This document shows, piece by piece, positions 8,666-17,237 of a stretch of 64,000 nucleotides of DNA (positions are counted from its first letter, which is position 1; each line of letters begins with the position of its first letter). The notes under the pieces are model-generated. The model searched no databases. It had not been told where the DNA came from and saw nothing but the letters and a program-made list of their open reading frames with translations. The translations under genes were made by a program, and so were the position numbers. Location: NCBI GenBank assembly GCA_002715965.1, contig PBAL01000074.1:1-64000 (forward strand), in the 5' to 3' direction. This DNA is from Verrucomicrobiales bacterium (GTDB lineage: Bacteria; Verrucomicrobiota; Verrucomicrobiia; Limisphaerales; JAYPXF01).

Positions 8666-11194
8666 TCATTTGTTTCGAAATATCGGGCTTTGGACGACTT
8701 GGTGGATCATCGAACGAACGGGATAACCATCGGCTTTGAGGTCTTCGACAATTCTGTCGATTTCCGCGCGATCGGCGAATTGGATTCGTCCACCGGTGGA
8801 ATACTCGATGAGGTTTGAAACGAGGTTGCGCGCGACATCTTCTGCGCGGGTCATGAGAAGGCGTTTGTATTCCTGAATACCGGCGAATTTCTTGCCGTCC
8901 TCAGTCACTCCGCTGCTGTCGACCGGGCGTCCCAGTTTATATTCGTGGATCCAACGTCCGCGAATCTGATGTCCGGAGTGACTGCCCTTGTCGGTGGATC
9001 GGTACCGGGTTCGGTAGCCTCCAATGGGATCGAAGCTCTCAAGGGCGAATCCGGGCGGATCGATCTGGCGATGGCAACTGGCACAGGCCGCAGAGTTTCG
9101 ATGCTTGTCCAGGGTTTCACGGATCGTGGTGGTGCCGCGCGTGTCGGGTTCGATCGAGCCAATGTCGGGGGGCGGTGAACTGGGTGGTGTACCGAGCAAA
9201 GTGGTAAGCACGAAAGCGCCGCGCTTGACCGGGCTGGTTACGGTTCCGTTGGCAGTGACTTTCAGGATGCTGGCCTGGGTCATGAGTCCGCCACGAACGC
9301 GTGAACGAGGGAGGGCGACCCGCCGAAACTGCTCGTCTTCAATTCCCGGAATGCCGTAGTGCCGGGCGAGGCGTCGATTGAGGAACGTAAAGCTTGAGTC
9401 GATCAGGTTTCGGGCGGGCAGGTCTTCGGCAATGAGTTCGCGGAAGAAGAGTCGCGTTTCCTTCAGCATCGCCTGCCGAAGGATGTCGTCGTATTCGATG
9501 TAGAGTTTGTCGTCCGGCGTGGTGGCGTCGATGTTCTTGAGTCCCGCCCACTGATCGAGAAAATCGTCGATGAAGCGTTGAGCTTTCGGGTCGTTCAACA
9601 TGCGATCAACCTGTGCGGAAAGGATTTCGGGATCAGTGAGTTGATTGGTTGCAGCCAGTTCGAACAGCTTGGCATCGGGAAGACTCTTCCAGAGGAAATA
9701 AGAAAGGCGCGTCGCCAACGCATAGTCATTGAGTGGACCCGGATCGGAGTTGTAGAACAGGAACTGAGGGGAGGAAAACAATGCCCGGAACGCGACGCGG
9801 GCGATTTCATCAAAGCCGCGACCCGCTAGAATCGCAGGCTTTGCAAGGTTGGCGAACGATTGGGCTTCGCCATCGCGCAGGGGACGGCGAAAGGCCTTGG
9901 GGCCGAGGTGCTCGATCATCTCAGTCAGGTGCTCGATGAGAGGCTTGCTCATCCTGAATTCATGAACCCGCCACTGTGCGCCCTTCCGACCCCAGGCATG
10001 ACGCCATTCTTTCGAACTCAATTGGCGATGCTGAAATTTGATCCCGGCGAAGAACTCACGGGCCCGTTTTGGGGGCCAAGTTTCCTCCAACGGACCGGTG
10101 ATCATCACATCCTTCACGGCCAAGCCTTCGCCGGGATAGGTCTTTGCCCCATAGGCGTAAACGCCCGCGATGGCACGCTGGTTTGGAACGTCGTCGTCCA
10201 TCGGAATTGGATAAAAATAATGTTCCGGCGTGAAGAAGGTGGTGATGGAGATACGTCGCGGTTTACCGGGATAGAGTTCGAAGGATCCGATCGATTCCGA
10301 ACTGCCATCCTTGTCGCTCGCCTTCATGACGACCATCGTGACCGGTGTCTTGGCCTGATAGGCGCGGGCGGTCATCTCGATGCGATACATGCCCGGATGC
10401 TCCGGACGGAACCCGGCGTGATCAGATCGGACGGCATGGTTCCTTTTTTCGTAAATCACAAGTTCGTCGCCGTTGCGCTTGGTCGTGCTTCCGCCATTTC
10501 GGAGCGGTCGATCAAACCACATCTTGATATAGGCGCGATTCACGTAGTCGAAATGCAACGGCTTCTGCCAATAGCGTGGGGCGCGACCAAGTTGTATGAC
10601 CTCGTCCAACGCGCGGTCCGCTGCGGTCAGGTAGCTCTGAATGTGAACCGGGGAAAGTCCCTGGCCTGCAGCGATGGTATCGAATCCGGTCGCATCGTTT
10701 TCCGCGGGGATCAACTTCGCGAGTCCGCCGTTGATTCCGAGCAGGTCGTGCATCGTGTATTCATATTCCGTTCGAGTGAGGCGCCGGACGGGAACACGTC
10801 CGCTTTTTTTCTGCCGCGCAACGCTGACGGTATGAAGGTCCTTGCGGAGCGATGAGAGGGAGGAGCTTAGAAGTATTGCATCTGGACGCTTCTTTTTGGC
10901 CGGTGGCATTTCACCCCTGGATACCCGATCAAAGATCTTCTCCCATGCAGCAAAGGTGTGTCTATCGTTCAGATCAAAGCCAAGAGTTTCGAGATTCAGA
11001 GGAGTCTTGGTATCGCCGTCGTGGCAACCGATGCAGTGATTTTCGATTAGAGGAGTGATTGCAGTATCAAACGCGTTGAGATTCAGCGGAGAGAAAATTG
11101 CAAACGTTGATGACATCGCAAATGCACAACGCCAGGCCCGTTGGGCCGGTTGTGCTCCGCGTGCTTCGAAGGGAATGACGCAGCCGTTACTCAT
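8666..11194 (-). CDS. PSCyt-type heme protein (DUF1587/1595/1592/1588/1585)
   Basis: This 842-residue exported protein combines a short c-type cytochrome domain with the DUF1587-DUF1595-DUF1592-DUF1588-DUF1585 series. The heme-binding motif CIGCH lies near the mature N-terminus (ITPLIENHCIGCHDGD). A second CxxCH, CASCH, is in the DUF1588 part (CASCHRQIDPPGFALESFDP). The frame is open back to 11368, but that overlaps the permease by about 180 bp. The ATG at 11194 overlaps the permease stop by 8 bp and yields a signal-like hydrophobic stretch, so I chose it. The DUF1552 gene follows. Electron transfer coupled to an unknown substrate at the cell surface is the usual guess for this family and is not proven. 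Confidence 0.9.
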   Translation of the reverse strand: MSNGCVIPFEARGAQPAQRAWRCAFAMSSTFAIFSPLNLNAFDTAITPLIENHCIGCHDGDTKTPLNLETLGFDLNDRHTFAAWEKIFDRVSRGEMPPAKKKRPDAILLSSSLSSLRKDLHTVSVARQKKSGRVPVRRLTRTEYEYTMHDLLGINGGLAKLIPAENDATGFDTIAAGQGLSPVHIQSYLTAADRALDEVIQLGRAPRYWQKPLHFDYVNRAYIKMWFDRPLRNGGSTTKRNGDELVIYEKRNHAVRSDHAGFRPEHPGMYRIEMTARAYQAKTPVTMVVMKASDKDGSSESIGSFELYPGKPRRISITTFFTPEHYFYPIPMDDDVPNQRAIAGVYAYGAKTYPGEGLAVKDVMITGPLEETWPPKRAREFFAGIKFQHRQLSSKEWRHAWGRKGAQWRVHEFRMSKPLIEHLTEMIEHLGPKAFRRPLRDGEAQSFANLAKPAILAGRGFDEIARVAFRALFSSPQFLFYNSDPGPLNDYALATRLSYFLWKSLPDAKLFELAATNQLTDPEILSAQVDRMLNDPKAQRFIDDFLDQWAGLKNIDATTPDDKLYIEYDDILRQAMLKETRLFFRELIAEDLPARNLIDSSFTFLNRRLARHYGIPGIEDEQFRRVALPRSRVRGGLMTQASILKVTANGTVTSPVKRGAFVLTTLLGTPPSSPPPDIGSIEPDTRGTTTIRETLDKHRNSAACASCHRQIDPPGFALESFDPIGGYRTRYRSTDKGSHSGHQIRGRWIHEYKLGRPVDSSGVTEDGKKFAGIQEYKRLLMTRAEDVARNLVSNLIEYSTGGRIQFADRAEIDRIVEDLKADGYPVRSMIHQVVQSPIFRNK

Positions 11195-13673
11195 ATCGCA
11201 AGGCGTTATTCGGACTGACGCGCATGGCGCGAACGGCGGGGACGATGCAGGCGAGAATTCCAACTGCAGCGAGAACGAGAGCGACGCCAACAAAGGTGAG
11301 CGGATCAGTGGTGGAGATGTTGTAGAGTTGGCTGGCGAGGAGTCGCATGACCGCCAGCCCACCGGCAAGTCCGATGATGACGCCGAGGAGAGTAAGCTGT
11401 AGTCCTTGTTTCAGGATGAGTTTCATCAGGTCTTCTCGTTGTGCTCCCAAGGCCATCCGGATTCCCATTTCATTGGTTCGTTGGGCAACGGAATAGGACA
11501 CGACTCCGTAGATTCCTACACTGGCCAGAATCAGCGCAGCCAGTGCAAACATTGTAATCAACAGGGAACGAAAGCGATCGATTGCCCGGCCGGCATCCAC
11601 GAATTGCTGCATCACGATGAACCCGTTCAGCGGTTGATCGGGATTCAACTTCCTCACCTTCTCAGTGACGATCGGTTGTAATCCCTTCGGGTTGTTCTCC
11701 GAACGCACGGTGAGAAAGACGGATAATGCATCGGCGTGTTGCCATTGCGCGAGCGGGACATTGGCTTCGGGGGACGCTTTCTTGGTGAGACCGCGGTTCT
11801 TGAAGTCATCGAACACCCCGATGATCCGATAATCGACTCCGCTGATGTTGATGATTTTATCGAGGACGTCTTCGTCCTCGTCCGCGTACTCAAGATTCAC
11901 GAATGCCTGATTGACCATGACGACGCGCTCGGATGTCCAGGTGTCTCGTGAGTCAATTCCGCGACCGCGCAGAAGTGGTATTCCGTATGCCTGATGGTAG
12001 CCGGGGCCAATCGCTCGTGTTCCCAGTTTCTTCCACTGAGTCTTGTCACCGGGAGGCCCCTGATCCTTGCGGTAGAAATTGTGCGGCCAGCCTTCACGGA
12101 TGGGCAACAGCGATGTGGCTGCACAGGCATCGACCCCGGGAGTGGCGGCCATTTCTTCGACGGCGCGATTGATGAAGTTGACGCGCTGTTCGCGATTGGG
12201 ATAGGCGGCTCCAGCGAGGTTCATTTCCACGACGAGCAGTTCCTCCGCTGCGTAACCAGGTTTTACACTTTGGAGATGACTAAAGCTCTGGATCAACAAC
12301 CCCGCGCCGATCAGCAATACCAACGCGAGGGCGATCTGGGTCACGGTGAAGCCGTTGCGGATGTAGTGCTGTGAGCGGTTGCCGGTCAGCCGATTGGCGC
12401 CTTCGCGAAGCGCATCGTTGAGATTGGTCTTGGAAGATTGAAGCGCGGGCGCAAGACCGAACAGCGTCCCGGTCACGATCGAGACCAGCAGGGTGAACAC
12501 CAGCACGCGCCAATCCATCCCCACATCACCCGCGCGCGGAATCGCACCGGCGCTAAACTGGAGAACGACTTTCGTTCCCCACCAGGCCAAGGCAGATCCG
12601 GCGATTCCGGCGATGATCGACAAGACGGCACTCTCGGTCAGAAGCTGTCGAACAAGATGCCAGCGGCTGGCGCCTTGAGAGGCGCGGACGGACATCTCAC
12701 GTTGACGGGTCAAGGCGCGGGAAAGAAGGAGATTGGCCACATTCGCGCAGGCTATGAGGAGGAGGAGGCCGACCGCTCCGGAGAAGAGGATCAGCGACGA
12801 TCGCACGCGCGAGACGACGGAATCGAGCAATGGTTCCAAGGCGATGTTTTTTCCTATTTCCCATCCCGGTCCCTGCAATTCCTGTCCCTTGTGTTCCTCG
12901 TAGATTGCCTTTTGCAGGGAGTTCATTTCGGCAGTGGCGCGCTCGAGTGAGACACCGTCCTTGATCCGCGCAACAACGCGCATGATCGTGCCCCCCCGTT
13001 CTGCCATCAGTACGTTCTTGGGATCCCAGTTGCGAAATGCGGGAGCATGGGCCAGCGATACCCAGACATCAGAGCCGGGATAGCGAAATCCCCGTGGCAT
13101 GACGCCGATCACTGAATAGGAATGTTTGCCCGCGTTCTCCAAGGTGATGGATTTTCCGATCACGTTGGGGTTTTGATTAAACTCCTGGTTCCAGAAGGAA
13201 TGACTGATCACGGCGAGACGCGCTGATCCACGCCGTTCTTCGTCCGGGGAAAACGTGCGTCCCAGAATGGGCGTAATGCCGAAGACCTTGAAGAAATTCG
13301 TGGATACGAATCGACCGTTCAATCTCCGGGGAATATCCCCGCCTGTGTAGATGAAATTGCGGGTGACCGATTCCTTGAAGTTCGCGTAGCTCGCGATGCT
13401 TTCGAAGACGGTGTTCTTATCCCGCCAATCGAGGAAGTTCTGGGGTGAAGTTTGATTCTGATAATTGTAAGTGAAGCCGTCCTGCTCATCGCCTTCAAAG
13501 ACCTGCACAATTTGATGTGAGTCCGGATAGTTCAACGGTTGGAGCAGCACGCCGTTGACAATGCTGAACACAATCGTCGTTGCGCCAATACCCAAGGCCA
13601 GCGTGAGCACGCAAATCAACGTAAATCCCGGGTAGCGTCGCAGCAGACGCAGAGCGTAACGAATATCGTGCAT
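11187..13673 (-). CDS. ABC-type permease, MacB/FtsX-like, without ATPase
   Basis: This 828-residue membrane protein has an N-terminal TM helix (YPGFTLICVLTLALGIGA), a large periplasmic MacB_PCD domain, a cluster of three TM helices around residues 280-400, a second periplasmic domain, and a final FtsX block of three TM helices (SVGIYGVVSYSVAQRTNEMG is its hallmark). This duplicated layout matches the orphan permeases described in Acidobacteria (ADOP) and related phyla. No ABC ATPase is encoded nearby, so it may work with an unlinked ATPase or sense envelope state. It begins 6 bp after the FecR gene and overlaps the next gene by 8 bp, so translational coupling is likely. Its link to the FecR/sigma pair suggests it belongs to that regulon. 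Confidence 0.9.
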   Translation of the reverse strand: MHDIRYALRLLRRYPGFTLICVLTLALGIGATTIVFSIVNGVLLQPLNYPDSHQIVQVFEGDEQDGFTYNYQNQTSPQNFLDWRDKNTVFESIASYANFKESVTRNFIYTGGDIPRRLNGRFVSTNFFKVFGITPILGRTFSPDEERRGSARLAVISHSFWNQEFNQNPNVIGKSITLENAGKHSYSVIGVMPRGFRYPGSDVWVSLAHAPAFRNWDPKNVLMAERGGTIMRVVARIKDGVSLERATAEMNSLQKAIYEEHKGQELQGPGWEIGKNIALEPLLDSVVSRVRSSLILFSGAVGLLLLIACANVANLLLSRALTRQREMSVRASQGASRWHLVRQLLTESAVLSIIAGIAGSALAWWGTKVVLQFSAGAIPRAGDVGMDWRVLVFTLLVSIVTGTLFGLAPALQSSKTNLNDALREGANRLTGNRSQHYIRNGFTVTQIALALVLLIGAGLLIQSFSHLQSVKPGYAAEELLVVEMNLAGAAYPNREQRVNFINRAVEEMAATPGVDACAATSLLPIREGWPHNFYRKDQGPPGDKTQWKKLGTRAIGPGYHQAYGIPLLRGRGIDSRDTWTSERVVMVNQAFVNLEYADEDEDVLDKIINISGVDYRIIGVFDDFKNRGLTKKASPEANVPLAQWQHADALSVFLTVRSENNPKGLQPIVTEKVRKLNPDQPLNGFIVMQQFVDAGRAIDRFRSLLITMFALAALILASVGIYGVVSYSVAQRTNEMGIRMALGAQREDLMKLILKQGLQLTLLGVIIGLAGGLAVMRLLASQLYNISTTDPLTFVGVALVLAAVGILACIVPAVRAMRVSPNNALRYE

Positions 13674-13679
13674 CGTTGA

Positions 13680-15035
13680 TTAGTCGCCTGAGGTTACGCT
13701 GAAATGGCTCACGCCCAGTTTGGCCTGATTATAAAGCGTGTGGCACCACATGGATCCGACCACCAAACTTTCCAGTGAGGTCGCGAGCTTGTCCCGCAGA
13801 TGATTCAAAGACGGATCCAGTTCAAACTCGGCAAGAGGAATTACCAGTTCGAATTCCTGGTTCGGCGCAAACTTGTCAGCCGGCAGCACAACTTGAAAGC
13901 GGCCGGCAAAGTCACCATTCGGTTGGCGCAAGGTCAGTCCAACCCAGACGCGACTGCGGTTTCCGAGCCGTCCGCGAACACGGACTTGGGAATTGGATTC
14001 AAGGATGACCGGCGTGCGCGAACGAGAGATCGGCACGGAAGTAGTAAAGATGGTCTTCTTTTGCTCGGTGACATACGGAATGGCCCACAGGCGACCGCCA
14101 TCCACGCCGGTATCAGGTTGCCATTTCCCGTACATCCGCTGCCGGCCCTTACTCATGTCGCTCTCCCAGGAATGAACCGGCCCTGACAGTCGCACCGGTT
14201 TCAATTCTGCGTCCGAAGCCGCGATCACACGATGGTTCGCTGCGACCTCAACCGATTGACCATCACTGACCCGACGAATTCCGACTCGGCCTTCACTCAC
14301 ATTCAAGGCTGTCGACGCCAATTCCGTTTCGACCTCAAAACGTGTTCCCAACACCGTCAATGTCGCCGAACGCGTGTGGACCAACATCGGCCTTTCTTGC
14401 GGCTGCACGTCGGCAGTCAGACCGCCTCGCTTGAGATGCAATTCCTTTTGGCCAAGTTCGGAAAAGGTGAGCATGGAATCACCGGAAAGCGTCACGACTG
14501 ATCCGTCCGTGAAGGTGAGCTCCACCCAAGACTTCGGTGATGTTCCTTCTAACGTGCCACCCGAAAGTGGCATGCCAACTCCCAACTCCTCGATCACGCG
14601 CCCGGCGTCACCTGTCCATAAGGCCGGGCCGCTCATGTTGCTGATAGTCGCGATGGCCTTGGGTTGTGGATTGTTGAAGAACGAAATCAAAGTCATCACC
14701 ACCACAGCCGCTGCTGCGGATAGCGCCCAGTTCGGAATCCACTGAATGACACGCCCCTCCGTTTGCTTCGGAATCTCACCCATGACCTGCCCCACAAAAT
14801 CCTCTTGAGGCAATGGAAGACTGGCCATGGTCTCTTCCACGAAGGCTTCATGGCGCGCTTCCGAATCCTGCGCCTCCAGTCCCAGAAGACGATGCACTTC
14901 AAAATCCTCCACCGCATCGGGCGTTCGCGCATCATCGGCTGCCATAAGTTTGCGCAGCTCAGCAAATCCTGTTTCGTCCAGATCACCTTCGAGGTAATCG
15001 TTCCATAGCTCTTTAAACCGTTCCTGCTCGTTCAT
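13680..15035 (-). CDS. FecR-domain transmembrane protein, probable sigma-factor partner
   Basis: This is a 451-residue single-pass membrane protein. The cytoplasmic N-terminus (1-100) is acidic and helical, starting with a short segment like the anti-sigma-type N-termini of verrucomicrobial FecR proteins (LWNDYLEGDLDETGFAEL). One TM helix covers residues ~101-120. A FecR domain follows (~135-265; SWVELTFTDGSVVTLSGDS, then LTVLGTRFEVET), and the last ~180 residues form a beta-rich, carbohydrate-binding-like region. The ATG at 15035 overlaps the sigma-factor stop codon (ATGA), a strong sign of co-translation. By analogy with FecI/FecR systems it would control the ECF sigma factor, but no TonB receptor is adjacent, so the signal must enter differently. 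There is no obvious zinc-binding anti-sigma motif. Confidence 0.85.
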   Translation of the reverse strand: MNEQERFKELWNDYLEGDLDETGFAELRKLMAADDARTPDAVEDFEVHRLLGLEAQDSEARHEAFVEETMASLPLPQEDFVGQVMGEIPKQTEGRVIQWIPNWALSAAAAVVVMTLISFFNNPQPKAIATISNMSGPALWTGDAGRVIEELGVGMPLSGGTLEGTSPKSWVELTFTDGSVVTLSGDSMLTFSELGQKELHLKRGGLTADVQPQERPMLVHTRSATLTVLGTRFEVETELASTALNVSEGRVGIRRVSDGQSVEVAANHRVIAASDAELKPVRLSGPVHSWESDMSKGRQRMYGKWQPDTGVDGGRLWAIPYVTEQKKTIFTTSVPISRSRTPVILESNSQVRVRGRLGNRSRVWVGLTLRQPNGDFAGRFQVVLPADKFAPNQEFELVIPLAEFELDPSLNHLRDKLATSLESLVVGSMWCHTLYNQAKLGVSHFSVTSGD

Positions 15036-15619
15036 ACTGCCTCACCCTTCATTCGATCTTCCACGCATTGCTGTAGTTTGCGTCGTATCTGCCAAAGCTG
15101 TTTCTTGATTGCGCCAACCGATCGCCCGGTCCGCGCGGACATTTCTTCAAGTCGAATTCCCTCGTCGTAACGCCACGTGATGTATTGCCGGAGATTTTCA
15201 CCAAGCGAGGCGACGCATTTTTTCAAGTGGTCGAGTTTGAGTTGATCAACGTCTCCGGGTTCGTCGCAGCGACGCTCCAATTCTCGTTCCAGCAACTCAG
15301 GCGCAAACCGTGCATGGTAATCGGCAACGCGTCGTAGTCGCGTTAATTCTGCCTTCAATTGATAGCGGGCAATCGTGAACAGCCATCCGGCGAAATCCGT
15401 TCCGATCTCAAACGCATCCAGCTTGTTGAATGCGATGACGAAACTCCGCTGCGCCACCTCGTCCACATCGACCGCAGGTGAAGCATGCGTGGCAAGCCAA
15501 GCCCGTAGCGGCCGCTCCAATCGCCGAACGATGACCTCGAAGCTCCGCTGATCGCCATTTTTCACACGGCGAATAACGTCGTCATAGCTGAGTTCGTTTT
15601 CCGAACTGGCAGGTGGCAT
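15032..15619 (-). CDS. ECF-type RNA polymerase sigma factor
   Basis: This 195-residue sigma-70 family protein has region 2 at ~20-90 (RRLERPLRAWL ... DEVAQRSFVIAFNKLDAFEIG ... FAGWLFTIARYQLK) and a region 4 helix-turn-helix at ~135-185 (YITWRYDEGIRLEEMSARTG, then SVGAIKKQLWQIRRKL). Region 3 and region 1.1 are absent, as in ECF sigma factors; this belongs to the subgroup common in Planctomycetes and Verrucomicrobia. It is the first gene of the minus-strand cluster, overlaps the FecR gene by 4 bp, and is divergent from DUF1501/PSD1. A GGAAC (15638-15642) in the shared 130-bp intergenic region resembles an ECF -35 element, but I could not identify a firm -10, so autoregulation remains a guess. 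Confidence 0.92.
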   Translation of the reverse strand: MPPASSENELSYDDVIRRVKNGDQRSFEVIVRRLERPLRAWLATHASPAVDVDEVAQRSFVIAFNKLDAFEIGTDFAGWLFTIARYQLKAELTRLRRVADYHARFAPELLERELERRCDEPGDVDQLKLDHLKKCVASLGENLRQYITWRYDEGIRLEEMSARTGRSVGAIKKQLWQIRRKLQQCVEDRMKGEAV

Positions 15620-15749
15620 ATGGAAAGGATAGCAGTCGGAACGGCTTGGTTACCCGAGAATTCTCAGCACCCGTGCAATTGATCAATGTCCAAGGGCGGC
15701 CGTTTCGATTGGTATTGCCGGAGAAACGCGGGCCTCATAGCTTCATGCG

Positions 15750-17237
15750 ATGCTGAATGATGTCGCCACCGACGCTCTGAAACGGGTGCTGACCCGGCGC
15801 CAATTGTTGCGGAAGGGAGCCGCCGGAATTGGTTCGCTGGCTCTCGGTTCGATGCTCGCACCGGACGCTTTTGCCCGGCAGCTGTCAGCGAATCGCAAGC
15901 AGTTCGCGCCCAAGGCCAAGCGCATCATTTTCCTGTTCATGAACGGCGCTCCCGCGCAGCAGGATCTCTTCGACTACAAACCGAAGCTCGCCGAACATCA
16001 CGGCAAGGAACTCTTCAAGCGCTACGACGCGAAGCTGGAAAAGTGGAGCGCGGAAGGGTTCATTCAGAAGACGCAGCGCCTCACTGGCATGACAGCGGGA
16101 CAGAAGTCATTTCCCATCGCCCGTTCCAACTGGGAGTTTCGGCAATACGGTGAAAGCCGCGCGTGGATCAGTGATCTGCTGCCCTTCACTTCGCAGGTGG
16201 CCGACGATCTTTGCTTCGTGAAGTCCATGCACACCGAGGCGATCAATCACGATCCGGGTGTAACCTTCTTCCAGACCGGGCATCAACAACCGGGCCGCCC
16301 CAGCATGGGGTCATGGATGAGTTACGGTCTGGGAACGGAGAACGCAAACCTGCCCGCATTCTGCGTGTTGATTTCCAATGGCACGGGTCGCCCGGGTTCC
16401 CAACCGGTTTACACCAAGTTGTGGAGCAGTGGTTTTCTGCCGAGCGTTCATCAAGGCGTTCAGTTTCGCGGTGGGTCGACTCCGATCCTCTATCTCAACA
16501 GTCAGCCGGGCGAGTCGGTTGAAGCCCGCCGGCGCATGATCAATCGCATCGAGCAACTCAATCGCATGCAGCTCGAGACCTTTGGTGATCCGGAGATCAC
16601 CACGCGGATTGCGCAGTACGAAATGAGCTTTCGCATGCAGATGTCGGTTCCCGAGGCCACCGATATCAGCAACGAACCGAAGAGCATCCTCGACATGTAT
16701 GGCCCCGAATGCCAGATGCCCGGCAAGTTCGCGGCCAATGCGCTGCTCGCTCGTCGCCTCGCCGAACGTGGCGTGCGCTTCATCCAGCTCTATCATCGCG
16801 GCTGGGATCACCACGGCGGATTGACCAGCGCCCTGCCCAAACAATGCAACGACGTCGATCAGGCGAGCGCGGCACTCGTGACCGATTTGAAACAACGCGG
16901 AATGCTGGACGACACGCTGGTGATCTGGGGTGGTGAATTTGGTCGCACAACCTACTCACAGGGCAAGCTTCAGAAATCCGCCAATGGCCGCGATCATCAT
17001 CCGCGCTGTTTCACCTATTGGATGGCGGGTGGGGGTATTCGTCCGGGCACCACCTACGGCGAAACGGATGAGGTCGGCTACAACATCACCCGAGACCCCG
17101 TGCATGTGCACGACTTCCAGGCAACGGTGATGCACCTCATGGGCATCGATCACGAACGGCTCACCTTCAAATACCAGGGACGAAGATTTCGACTGACCGA
17201 CGTTCACGGCCACGCGGTAAAAGGAATCCTGGCATGA
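15750..17237 (+). CDS. DUF1501 domain protein
   Basis: This 495-residue DUF1501 protein belongs to an alkaline-phosphatase-like superfamily and is almost always paired with PSD1-type cytochrome genes. A Tat-like leader is present (TRRQLLRKGAAGIGSLALGS). Diagnostic segments are FLFMNGAPAQQDLFDYKP, the H-rich HRGWDHHGG, and near the C-terminus VIWGGEFGRT and a HDFQATVMHLMGIDH stretch. The start ATG is at 15750, 130 bp from the divergent sigma factor start. The stop overlaps the PSD1 start (ATGA), so the two are translationally coupled. The enzymatic activity of the family is not established. Confidence 0.92.
   Translation: MLNDVATDALKRVLTRRQLLRKGAAGIGSLALGSMLAPDAFARQLSANRKQFAPKAKRIIFLFMNGAPAQQDLFDYKPKLAEHHGKELFKRYDAKLEKWSAEGFIQKTQRLTGMTAGQKSFPIARSNWEFRQYGESRAWISDLLPFTSQVADDLCFVKSMHTEAINHDPGVTFFQTGHQQPGRPSMGSWMSYGLGTENANLPAFCVLISNGTGRPGSQPVYTKLWSSGFLPSVHQGVQFRGGSTPILYLNSQPGESVEARRRMINRIEQLNRMQLETFGDPEITTRIAQYEMSFRMQMSVPEATDISNEPKSILDMYGPECQMPGKFAANALLARRLAERGVRFIQLYHRGWDHHGGLTSALPKQCNDVDQASAALVTDLKQRGMLDDTLVIWGGEFGRTTYSQGKLQKSANGRDHHPRCFTYWMAGGGIRPGTTYGETDEVGYNITRDPVHVHDFQATVMHLMGIDHERLTFKYQGRRFRLTDVHGHAVKGILA

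Noticed and set aside
15620-15749. A defined ECF promoter pair in the divergent intergenic region
   Set aside because: GGAAC is present at 15638, but no matching -10 at the right spacing could be recognised, so it is not listed as a promoter.
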